Shown: positions 48,936 through 59,963 of the stretch, piece after piece
Layout: every line of letters starts with the position of its first letter
Position numbering within the stretch: position 1 is the stretch's first letter
From: Megaleporinus macrocephalus
Taxonomy: Eukaryota; Chordata; Actinopteri; Characiformes; Anostomidae
Direction: 5' to 3'
DNA: 64,000 nucleotides
NCBI GenBank assembly: GCA_021613375.1
Contig: CM038710.1
Span: 26,424,763-26,488,762, forward strand
The notes under the pieces: generated by a model
What the model was told of the DNA's origin: nothing
The model's input: only the letters and a program-made list of their open reading frames with translations
The model's database searches: none
Position numbers and translations under genes: made by a program

Positions 48936-51900
48936 ATGAGTTTGTTCAATCTTGATAGATTCCGTTTCCAAAAAGAAAAAGGCGGTGAAAATGTCTCCTC
49001 GCCGGTCCAGTTGCCCAAACAAGAGCAACGCAGAGTGCTGAGTGACTCCAGTTCGGACAAAGAGAATTACCTGGGTAAGAATTTAAAACGAGGGTCTCTT
49101 TATCCCCTGTATATGTTTATACTGCTAGCATGTAGCCAGTAGCGTTAACTTGTTTGGTAATGGCCTCCAACTAGCTGTCTGCCGGTTTACCGCCCGATGC
49201 AAACTGCCGTTTTCAGCCAGCTAGGCCTAAAGTCGAGTCTTATTCGGGGGTTCCCCTAAAACTCAGACTCGCTATCAGTTCGCTGGGGAAGCTCAGCTGT
49301 GTGTTTTCTGAAGGTAGCTTCTTATTGTAATTGCCCGTTCCACCTTAAATGGTGCAGCAGTTACATTCTGGCGCCACGTCTTTTTTCAGGTTTGCGCTGA
49401 ATGACTGATCTCTCTTTTCAGTTTTGTTGTGGAAGACAGCTAACTTGTTTCTGATTCTTAGGTCACTGCTCCTCGTATTTGCCCTACGGCGTTATTGCCC
49501 GTTCCGTGTCTTGTGAGGATGAAGGTGTTAATGAAATGTATGTTAGCTCGCTGTATAGCGCGCTGCCGCACAGCTAGAAGCCTGGGCGCATTAACGTTAG
49601 CCTTTGTCTGTCTGGCAGTAGTGAGTCTGGGTGGAGTAGTGTTGAGGGGATTCACCGCTATTCCGAGGGGCTTTATCGGTTTAAATGAAACATGGATCAT
49701 CGTTTACAGGTTCGTCACTGGAACAGTCGGTGCCCTGTTACTCTATTGTTACGGTGAAAATGATGTCACGTACTGTCACCGTGTTCTTTGCCGATCGTCT
49801 TGTTGTTATTGTCGTCAGTACTTACACAACACCGTCCAGCCGCCTGTTTTCTATCAAGGAGAGGACAGTTAGTCCTGTTTAATAGGATTTAATGAAGCGC
49901 AGTATGTAAAGCGTTTAATCGTATTTATCATATTTAGAGGGTATTTTTACACGTGACACTGCTGGGTCTTCTTATTTCTGTCTTAAATATTATGGTTCTT
50001 CTATGTATCTCGGTCAACAGCACGCCAGGTGAAACCAGATGGCAGACGTGCACCAGGAAAAATCCCAAGACATGCGCTAGAAGATGTGTCTTCTGATGAT
50101 GAAGTGGTTAGAAAAGTCAAGTAAGTAACAATGTTCACACTCTCAGGCCAAATGAGTTTTTTGGCATATCCAGATTTATTTGTGAGTGACTGGACTAGTG
50201 TTGGCATGATGCCAAAATTATGGCTCTGATACAGTACTTGCCTGAATATATAGATACTGACACTGAAACGACACCACAATAAAACAAAAACATTAGGTTT
50301 TAAGGTATTAAACCTAAAACATCATTTATTTTGATAATTTGCATGCTCAATAAAATTTTAGTTTTTGTGCTGTTGGCCTTTTAAATATTTTTTATATGTC
50401 TGTGTGACAAACAGGTACATTTATACCATTAATAATTGGATTATTGTAATTAATTAGATGTTCTTACAGCATTTACGTGGTATGCCGTAATGTGATATCA
50501 TTATGGTTATGTTTAGATGAATTCTTTAATAGTTAACTTTGTTTGCAACCAGATCTCACTGATTAATACACCTATGTGAAAATCTAAGCTCTACTGAGTG
50601 TGTTTTAGTAATAACATGAGAATTATTGAAAAAATATACATGTCATGATTGTCATTACCATGACTAGTGAGTTTAAATTGATAATTTATAACTTGTGGTG
50701 TTTGCCTTCAGAATGGCAGATTTTGAGCAGCTTGTAAAATGTGTTACCAGTGTGAACTTTGGTGAGCCTGGTTTAGTTTGTATACAACTTTATCTTGAGG
50801 TTCCACAGTTTTTTCATCTACTGCTCTAAGTTCTGCCCCAAAATGCTTCAAAAATCGGGTTTTAAATTAAGTGTAAATTACTCTGTGTACGGTAGAGTTG
50901 GATTGTGAAATCCATGCAGAATGATCCACTTGTTATAGCTTGATCTACATTTATTTTACATCATCACAGTGATATTGTTACTCCTGTCTGTCATTTATAT
51001 AAAATACGGGACTTATTTTAAAACACTATTACGGTGCTAATAATAAGATGGGGTATCATAGCTTTTTTTTTTAATGGCAGTGTATTGTACTGTGCAGTCT
51101 GTGTTTTGCAAAGCAGATCCAAATCACATTTGGGGGTGGTTTAAAATTTGATGTTAGTTGAATTTTTGCATGTGCATGTATATCAAATTGGATTTTAAAG
51201 TGTCTGTTACGTCACTGTTATTTCACAACCCAGCCAACAAGAACAATGTCATATCCAGAGTGATAAACATAGCCGTAGACATGCAGTCCTTAAAAATCTG
51301 TTATAGATGTTTTAGGCTGCCTTTGATTAGTGGTTATCATATATCGCATATGTAATATTTTAGCCTCAGAATGTTGTTTGAGTTATAAAGTAAGGATTGC
51401 TGTGCAGGGAACCTACTATACAACCAGCAGCAAAGAAGGCAAGAGAGATGGACCTGACGTTGGAGGAGAAAGTGGCCAAACTCTTAGAAATGTTCCCCCA
51501 GAAGAGCCGAAGTGAAATAGTTGAGGTAATTAAGTTTTTATTAATATAGGTGAGCCAAGCCATTAGACATTTCGGGCAAGAGGTATGTAATGTGGTTCAG
51601 TAGGATATTTTTTTAGTAGAACAGCAGTGGTTCCTGAATTTGTTTTGAAAACTAGTACTAGTACATTTAGATTAAGGCTATTTGCAAATTAACTGTTTCA
51701 AACTGCTGTTTGAAATCCAACAGGTGATTGACAGCACCAGCACACTGGAGGGAGCTGTAGCATGTTGTTTGTTGGTTAGTGGAAAAAAAGGTATAGACAT
51801 GCGCTCATACACACCATTTGTTAATGCATGAACAGATCCTGGTGTTTATTTCTGTTTGTCTTTTGTGTTACTGAAGTTCCTTATCTTTTTTTGGACTGTG

Positions 51901-54900
51901 AATACAGATTCATCCAGAGTGAATGGGACATCAGCAGACAGTGATGATCAATGTGAGACGCATCCTAAGAAGCGGAGAAAAACTGTGGTAAAATATTACT
52001 GGATTACTGGATTTGTGTTAAGCTAATGGGGCTATATTTCAAAACAATAGCAAGATGCTACTGATATTTAAAATGACATTAGTTTATCTACGTTCAGGAA
52101 TCGGACTCTGATACGGATGACTCAGAGACTGACTCTGAGTCTGAGGAAGAGGGTCAAGAGCCAAGCAGACAGAAACAGGAGGCCTTAGTGCGCAAACTGA
52201 AAAAGAAAATACCTGAATTTGAAACGGAGGTGAGCTGAAACTGTTGTATTGCTTTAGAGAGACTGTAATGCTTGTTCATGTGCTTATTCCATGTGTTGTG
52301 TCTTATGAGCAGGTGTTAAGGGATGTCCTGAGAGAGCATGACTGGGATCTTGAAAATTCCCTGGGATCTCTACTGATGTTTTCATCAGAATCAGGTAAGA
52401 AAGATGGAATGTACTTTGTTGTTAAAATGTTCCTAGACCAGGTGTGGTTTTTCTATCATTTGTACCCAAAATAGTCCCCAAAGAAAGACTTATTCTTCCT
52501 CAATATACCACTCTTTTACCATAATTAGCAATACATACACAAACTCGGTTCACCAGCTGTTTTAGACTGTGTCTCTGCCTGTCATGCACATCATGATGCC
52601 TGGTTTCTATCAATAGGGTGTAAGTCTGTTTCTCTGCAGTGGAGCATTTCATTGCAGGCTGCCATGTGTATCACAGCAGTTTAGTTTAGAAAAGTCGGTG
52701 TAATTAGTCTCTGTGTAGTTGTAAATGTGGTATTTGTTTATTGTTTTTCTATTTTACTGATGAAGACTCCAGTCCCAAAGGAGCTCAGAACAAAAACTCC
52801 AAAGCTTCAAATAATTCAAAGTCTGTGAGGAGCAGCCAAAAGAAGAACGGAGAGAGTCAGCAAAAGCCAAATCCTAGTGTCTCAAGATGGCTGTCAACTG
52901 TATCGAGCAAACCCGCTCCAAAAATGCAAAATACTTCTACTAGGACAACGTCTGCAGAAACCAAAACAGTCAACCGTAACCTTGCAAGAGAAAAAGCAGA
53001 CAAGATGGCGCAAGAGCAAAGCAGTGACTCAGATGGCGAAGAAGAGCTTGAGAGCGAAGCTGGGAGCATTTCTGATGACTTTGATTCAGACGTCGAAGAC
53101 GATAGCTTTGATGATCGTGTCAAGAACCAGATATTACAGTTTCTCCAAGAGGCTTCTTTAGATGAACTGACTTTGATATCTGGTTGTTCCGTGAAGAAAG
53201 CCCAGAAGATAATCTTGCTGAGGCCATTTAACACATGGAAAGATGTGGTAAGCACTTCATACATTGTCAGCTCCTTTGTGTTTTTCATACAGAATTATGT
53301 AGCTTAATGTTTTGAAATGGTTTGTTTTTAGTGTTTTCTTCATTCTTACTACTTTGTAATATTTGAAAATATGGTTGAGATTTTGAGTGATTAGTCTCTT
53401 ATGTTGTTGTCAAACTAAGCAAGGAGTCTGATTTAAAGGGCCTCTGTAAGCTTGTATGAAGGAATGTTGTTGCACATGGCTTTATTATCTTTAGATCTAA
53501 ACAGTGTTTGACTTAAGTTTGTCTAAATCACTGTCTTATACGTTGTTCTTTATTCTGTCTAGTGACAAATCACAGGATGGCTTATATTCTTTAATCAGAC
53601 GGTGCTTTCCCTTTAATCATCTGGTTTGCACTTTACTTTTTAGATCTTGTGGTTTTGTAGTAATGTCATCACTTCTATTTTTAAATGTTAAAAAAATCAC
53701 TGATATGAAAAACTTCCATAAAAATGATCTGACTTGCTCTGGCATGCATGTTTGTTTTTGTGCATCCCCCCCCAGAATGAGCAGTTCTGTAAAGATAACA
53801 GTCTGTCGATGGAGCTGGTGCGTGGGTGTAAGATGGTGCTGAAAGAGCGGCAGGTGCTGAAGCAGCTCATGAGCAGGTGTGAGGGCATCGCCCGAAAGAT
53901 GACCAAAGACGTCACCCAGGTCATCAAAAACGGAATGGGCTCTATGAAGCAACCAGCCATCCTCAACAGCAAGTGAGAGAATGTTTTAGACATTAGGAAA
54001 TTATTTCCAGAATCGAAAATTCTGTAAATGTATTGTTAATGCACACACACAGTATGTTTAAAGCAGTTCTCTTTCCAAAGGTCTTAAGTTTGGAAGCATT
54101 TGCAATTCTCTTTTAAATTCTTTCAGATTTAAATTGCAGCCATACCAGTTAATAGGCTTGAAATGGCTTATTCTTCTTCACGAGCACAAGCTCAGTGGAA
54201 TCCTGGCTGATGAGATGGTGAGTGTTTCTTTCTGTGCTGTGAGTTTAACCTAAGTGCTTACTTTGCGATTAAATCATGTTATTGAGTTCATGCAATGTTT
54301 TCCTGAATGTTAAAAAATAATTTACACTGGAACTAATATACATTTATTTGCTTTGTCTTTAGGGATTGGGGAAAACAATTCAGGCAATTTCTTTCCTGGC
54401 TTATCTTTATCAGAAGGGGATTAAGGGCCCTCATCTTATCACCGTACCATCTTCTACCGTAGGTAAGGCAAAAAGTGCTTGGGACTCTGTAAAGGAAATG
54501 AATCACATTCAACTTTTTCACTTTTTGTTTTCTTTTCTTTTATATCATTTGTAGTAAACTTCTTATCTCTCCCCTCCAGATAACTGGGTAAGAGAGCTAG
54601 GGCAGTGGTGCCCAAGTCTGAAGGTGATTGTTTACTATGGTGAGTAAAATGCTATCATTTCAATTTGCTAGTGTGTTGGTGTGAGTTAGCTCTTAGGAAG
54701 CTGTACATTATAAATGGCCTGTGTGATAGAGTATTTACAGTTATGTGGCCATAAAGTTTGTCATTTATGTAATTAGTGATGTGTGTGCTGTTGCAGGGTC
54801 CGTAGAGGACCGTAAATACCTCCGACATGACATTCTCAGCAATCAAGTGGAATTCAATGTCATCGTGTCTACGTAAGCACTTTTTTTTTTTTTTTTTTTT

Positions 54901-57900
54901 TTTTTTAGTAAAAGTCTTACCTTTATGATTGCATCTTCAACTTTGATGACACATCCAAGGCCTGAGGCCTCAAGCACTTGTACATTTCACATCAATGTTA
55001 TATTTTAAATTACATTGTCAAACTACAATGTATGATGTGCCCCACCCCTTCTTTTGCGTTGCAGATATAACCTCACAATAGGAAATGAAAATGACCGCAG
55101 TCTCTTCCGCAAGTTGAAGCTGAAGTATGCGGTCTTTGATGAGGGTCACATGCTGAAGAACATGAACTCGCTGCGCTACCGCCATCTAATGGCCATTAAT
55201 GTTGGTGCACTCTTATTAAATGCTAGACAGTAGTGATGTGTTTAGTCTGCTCAGATTCTTTATTTAATTGGAAAATCACTTTTTATTTGCCTGTCATGTC
55301 TGTAGGCTGAACACAGATTGCTGCTCACTGGAACTCCTCTACAGAACAACCTGCTAGAGCTAATATCTCTGCTTAACTTCATCATGCCTACTATGTTCTC
55401 CAGCAGCACCTCCCAAATCTCCAAAATGTTCTCCACGGTAAGAATACTGGCCAAGAATGAATTATAAATGGGTCAGTCTCACAGGTTTAGTTAGCTGCCT
55501 CCCCCTGCAAACATGACTAATATTGGGAGCTTGAAACAATTAACATGACTAAGACTGTTCTTGTTATGTATGCTGCAACATTTTTGCTGTTTTGGATCAC
55601 ATCTCTGTTGTTTACAAGGAAATCATTAAAAAAAAAGATTCAGAGGTAAAATTAATGCAGATTAAAATGTTGTAATTAAAAAGTAATTGTTGTGAATAGG
55701 GTTCCAAATTGTCAAGCATCTCAATTTTTTGCTATGTCGTTTCATCTACTAAACACTATCTGTGACGCTCAAATATTGTGTCCATTGCAATTGACTTTCC
55801 ATGTTACTGTAAATAGTATAAAGGTTTGAGAGCTTCAATATTGACATTTTTGAAGATAAAAAAGGTATAGTTTAAAAACTGATATTTGTTCATTTTTAAT
55901 TTTGTTCCAAAGGTTATTGGAGAAAACTAGAACATATCAGTAGTGAAATGCTTCTTATGCTGTGTTTTGGACTGTACCAGGTGCTGAGCTCTTTCAGATA
56001 TGCTCTGTGAACCTTAGACCTGTTATTAGGTTTATGTCCATGTCACAAGGCAGTATTGATTGATTGGTTGATGTCTAGGGATAGGGATTAAAATAAAGAA
56101 AGACTAAAGAGCGTTTTTTAACGATCATCTGGATCTAATTGTACCTGGCTGTATACTTCCTCAGTATTACATTCTTATAATATGAATGTGAAATGCATTT
56201 AGCGACCTAGAATAGCCACATTCCTATGATTTTGTGTCATATGACTGATTTAGGAGAATCATCTTGTGAAATTAATAAAACCATTTTTAAGTTTATTTAA
56301 AGCATAAATTGAGTGCTTCATTAAAAGAGTTGAGGTGGACTTGTTTAGGGGAGGAAAAAAATCTAATTCTAGCTTGTATCATTTATTTTGTTGCACTCTT
56401 GGAATGTGCTTACTTGCATTAGGTATTACCTTCTGTTATGTGATACCCTCTCTTAGAAATCATCAGAAGAGGAGAGTACTTTCCATAAGGAGAGAATTGC
56501 TCAAGCCAAGCTCATCATGAAGCCTTTCATACTGAGACGAGTCAAGAGTGAGGTAATGAATGCACTTTCATAGATGATTTTGTATATAGAAAGAATTAGA
56601 GGAAGTTGTTTGCACCTTCATGTTGGATCCCATCTTATGAGAAGTGGTTCACATTTACAAAGTGCCTTTTATTCTGAAGAGCATTTTGGATAAAATAAAC
56701 TTCGTTTCGTCACGTTTGAGAGTCTTTCTAATGTCTTTACAGGTGCTGAAGCACCTACCACCTAAGAAAGAGAAAATAGAGATGTGTCCCATGAGTGATG
56801 CTCAACAGCAACTCTATGATTCACTCTTCAGTAAACTCAAGAACGCTGTCGGTGGAGAGAGTATGTATTCAAAATGTGCACACACATTCTAAAACTGCAA
56901 ATGTAAAGGACACTTCTGTTTTATCCAGTCCTGCAGAAGTGTATGCAAATTCAGATATTTTCACCTCCTTCAAGACAAGAACAGACCAGACGAGACCAGG
57001 GCCTGCATCATGTTTACGTTGTTTATTTCTATCAATTCATTGCTCTCTTTTCTTATTCATCTCTCTTGTCAGAACGCGAGCTCTGTAACGTGATGATGCA
57101 ACTGAGAAAAATGGCCAACCACCCACTGTTGCATCGGCAGTACTACACCACTGAAAAACTTGCAGCCATGAGTCGAGCCATGCTGAAGGTCAGGACGGGG
57201 CTATTATAATGGATTACGTTTTGGGTATTTGTAGTGAAAAATCATTTTAGTATGATGTTCTTACCTGTGGTACTAAGAAGCCTAACATTAAACCATTATT
57301 AGTCAGATAAGGAGGCTTGGCTGCTGTTTTAAGCAATGTTTATAAGTTTTTAGTGCACATAGACGTTAAATTCAACAACATGATGTCAAGTTGCTGTTCT
57401 GAATCCTGTTTTTCGTTAGGAACCAACACATTTTGATGCAAACCCTGCACTGATCCAAGAAGACATGGAGGTCATGTCAGATTTTGAGCTTCATAACCTG
57501 TGTAAAGAGTACACTTCCATCAGTAGGTTTCAGCTGGAAAAGGAGCTCCTCCTAGACTCGGGAAAGTTTGCTTTGCTCACCAAACTCTTGGCCAAGCTCA
57601 AAGAGAAGGTATCAGGGGCTTTAAGACTTGCATGAGAGGTTGACTTTTTGATATTGATTTGTGTGGATGTTAAATCTCTAACTCCGTACTTCTAACTTGC
57701 ATAATGTTCTCCTCAGGGTGACAGAGTGGTGCTCTTCAGCCAGTTTACAATGATGCTGGACATTGTGGAGATTCTGCTGAAACACCTTGGTCATGAGTAT
57801 GTCCGACTGGATGGCTCCACACCTATGGCAGAAAGGTTAGTATGCATATAAATCACCTTATCAGTGTGTGTGGGCTCATTTTTGGTGCTCCTCTCAGCGA

Positions 57901-59210
57901 TTTCTTGAGGTGTTATGATGGTGACTTTTTTTTTTTTCTCCCCCTTAGAATTGGCCTCATAGACAAGTACAACACAGACCCTGAGGTGTTCGTCTTCCTT
58001 CTGTCAACTCGTGCTGGTGGCCAGGGAATAAACCTTGCCTCTGCTAACACTGTGATCCTCCATGATATTGATTGCAATCCATTCAATGACAAACAAGCAG
58101 AGGACCGCTGTCATCGAATGGGACAGACCAGGTTAGTATAGTAACTGGGACTTCACTGAGTGTCTTGAGTTATTAGTTCTATTATAAGTTTAAATGCCAT
58201 GGAGAACACTCTAAACGTGCTGCTTGAGCAGTGTAATTGAGGGACACAGTCTCAGATCTGATGTGTGTAGCTAGTGTAATTTTTTTATTGTTGTCTGTCC
58301 TACTAGTAGTATGTTTGAATGTTTAGGGAATTTGTGGTCATTTTGCTGCAACAGCTTTTATTTGGTTGACTCTGACCTTGGTACCTAGAGCCAAGTCATT
58401 GTTGGCAATGACTCATGTGTTTATAAAACTACATAAGCACACACACACATGTGTACACACACACACACACACACATACTGGGGAAGGAAGGGGCATTTGG
58501 TGCAAAGGTACTAGACCTTTGCACCAAATGCCCCTTCCTTCCCCAGTATGTGTGTGTGTGTGTTTGTACACTTTAATTTGCTGGTTCTTAGTCTTAATTA
58601 TGTTACAGTTGAATACAGAAGAAAAACATCTCTGGCTTGAGCTGTGTATTAACCCTGTAATGTAGAAACAGACAAATTACCTGTTCAGTCGTGAGGATTG
58701 TATTTCACCTCTCAAGTCAGGATTTCTCATAATTCAATTTGGAATGCCAAGCCTGTCCAGTTGTACCAAGGGGCATACCTGTTGGACAATCCTCCCTTTT
58801 GGCAATCTGTAAAAATAAATTCCTAAAAATTCCGATCTGGTTAGTCTCAAGCTTTTAAGCCTAGAAATTGCAGTTATTTTCTGAATGATGCCTACACAGA
58901 TGAAGCGTTGACAGTATTATGGTGTATGTTTGCAGGACTGTGCAGGTTATCAAACTGGTCAGTAAAGACTCCATAGAGGCCTGCATGCTTCGTGTAGGAC
59001 AGGAAAAGCTCAAACTTGAACAAGACATGACTACTGATGAGGGTAAGGATAAGCCATATTTTTACATTTGTTTTACTGAATCATGCACAAAATCATTTCA
59101 CTGCTTCAGTGTGTAGCACTAATTATAAACAATTTTCTTTCCTTCTAGGTGATGCTGTTGCCATGTCTGAGGATATGGCAGAGCTGCTAAAGGTATCACT
59201 GGGTCTTTGA
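48936..59210 (+). CDS. smarcad1: SMARCAD1 SNF2-family ATP-dependent chromatin remodeller (23 exons)
   Basis: Fun30/ETL1-type DNA-dependent ATPase that remodels nucleosomes in heterochromatin maintenance and DNA-end resection. My coding exons: 48936-49074, 50021-50120, 51408-51525, 51724-51790, 51908-51987, 52098-52229, 52313-52394, 52766-53247, 53776-53972, 54127-54217, 54363-54462, 54580-54639, 54797-54872, 55065-55200, 55306-55437, 56457-56552, 56743-56860, 57073-57188, 57420-57608, 57717-57835, 57949-58131, 58936-59042, 59149-59210. They join in frame for 2982 bases (993 residues; human is about 1026). Residues 1-10 are [10 protein letters not shown], a SMARCAD1 hallmark. CUE1 lies at about 95-137, CUE2 about 195-233, then an acidic/serine linker. 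ATPase motifs: DEMGLGKT 494-501, DEGH 600-603 (the family's variant of DEAH), LTGTPLQNN 627-635, and helicase C motif VI HRMGQT 932-937. The C-terminus KVSLGL fits the family. All introns are GT-AG; the donor after 55200 (GTTGGT) is weak. Confidence 0.95.
49080..50010 (+). other. smarcad1 intron 1
   Basis: Contains a 125-codon open frame (49495-49872) without similarity to known proteins or splice context; treated as chance. Nothing else seen. Confidence 0.6.
50160..50290. repeat. Possible dispersed-repeat relic in smarcad1 intron 2
   Basis: GACTGGACTAGTGTTGGCAT with GATACTGACACTGAAACGAC resembles a decayed fish repeat. Weak. Confidence 0.25.
54881..54906. repeat. Poly(T) run at the start of a smarcad1 intron
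   Basis: 26 T residues only 8 bases after the splice donor at 54873; likely a length-variable mononucleotide tract. Confidence 0.9.
55438..56456 (+). other. smarcad1 intron 15
   Basis: About 1 kb of AT-rich intron between the helicase exons 15 and 16. No further exon or element recognised. Confidence 0.6.
58461..58563. repeat. Perfect 49-bp hairpin in a smarcad1 intron
   Basis: 58461-58509 is the exact reverse complement of 58515-58563 with a 5-base loop (ACTAG). The outer 15 bases of each arm are CA/TG repeat; the inner 34 bases are unique sequence (starting TACTGGGGAAGGAAGGGG). Outside, GTGTACACAC and GTTTGTACAC continue the symmetry with a 2-base bulge. It lies in intron 21, on the sense strand. 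Confidence 0.97.
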
Positions 59211-59684
59211 CATATTAAACCTAAAGATACTGATTTGGTGACTGTCCTGCCTTAATACTACTTTCTGATTCCACTGATCTAATATGAGTGGTTAGTACCA
59301 GTAAGACAGCTTATTGGCTGACTTGATGAACCCAGTAACTGCTTTCTGTTGGGAAGAGGAATATTCTACTCATCAGTGTTAAACTACGCACAATTTCTGG
59401 AGGAACAAAAGAAACTCTGAAATGGCCAGTTCTAAGTAACGCTCCAGATTTCATTGAAAAACTCTTCACTCCCTGGAATGTTTTTTTTTATGTGGGTACT
59501 GTAATATAATGTTTACCTCAAATTTCATGTGCTACGTTCCGCTCAGGCTGTAAGTACAAGACTGCCAGGCAGAATCCAAATGCGTTCACCCAGTGATTAT
59601 GGGGGTTTGTGCCACTTCGTTGTTGGTCTTTTTGATGAACTGTAGATATGTTCTTGTTGTATTTATACAAACGTGTCCTTGTCA

Positions 59685-59690
59685 AATAAA
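59685..59690 (+). terminator. smarcad1: smarcad1 poly(A) signal
   Basis: AATAAA 475 bases after the stop codon, followed by a GAGTTGTTTCC segment. It gives a 3' UTR of about 0.5 kb. Confidence 0.75.
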
Positions 59691-59745
59691 GACATTTTAT
59701 AGCCTTAATTATGAGTTGTTTCCTTGACTAAGAGGTAAGTCTAAA

Positions 59746-59751
59746 TTTATT
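59746..59751 (-). terminator. Perforin-like gene poly(A) signal
   Basis: AATAAA on the minus strand 213 bases after the stop. Its expected cleavage point, about 59725-59735, is within a few tens of bases of the smarcad1 cleavage point. Confidence 0.55.
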
Positions 59752-59963
59752 CAGCTACATATTACTAGAACACTTGAGGGCAATAACAAACAGTGCATTT
59801 GTACAGTATTTGCCATAAAAGTGGTCCCTGAATTTATATTAATTAATGTTTAGCAAAAAACAAGCAATGGTGCCTTTAGGGAAGAAACTTGTATTCAGTA
59901 TATCTCCATTATTTCTGATAGTTGAAACAGGAGCATTTTAAACACGATAATGAAGATATACTG

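Noticed and set aside
49495..49872. 125-codon open frame in smarcad1 intron 1
   Set aside because: No similarity to a known protein, atypical Cys/Val-rich composition, and no splice signals tying it to smarcad1.
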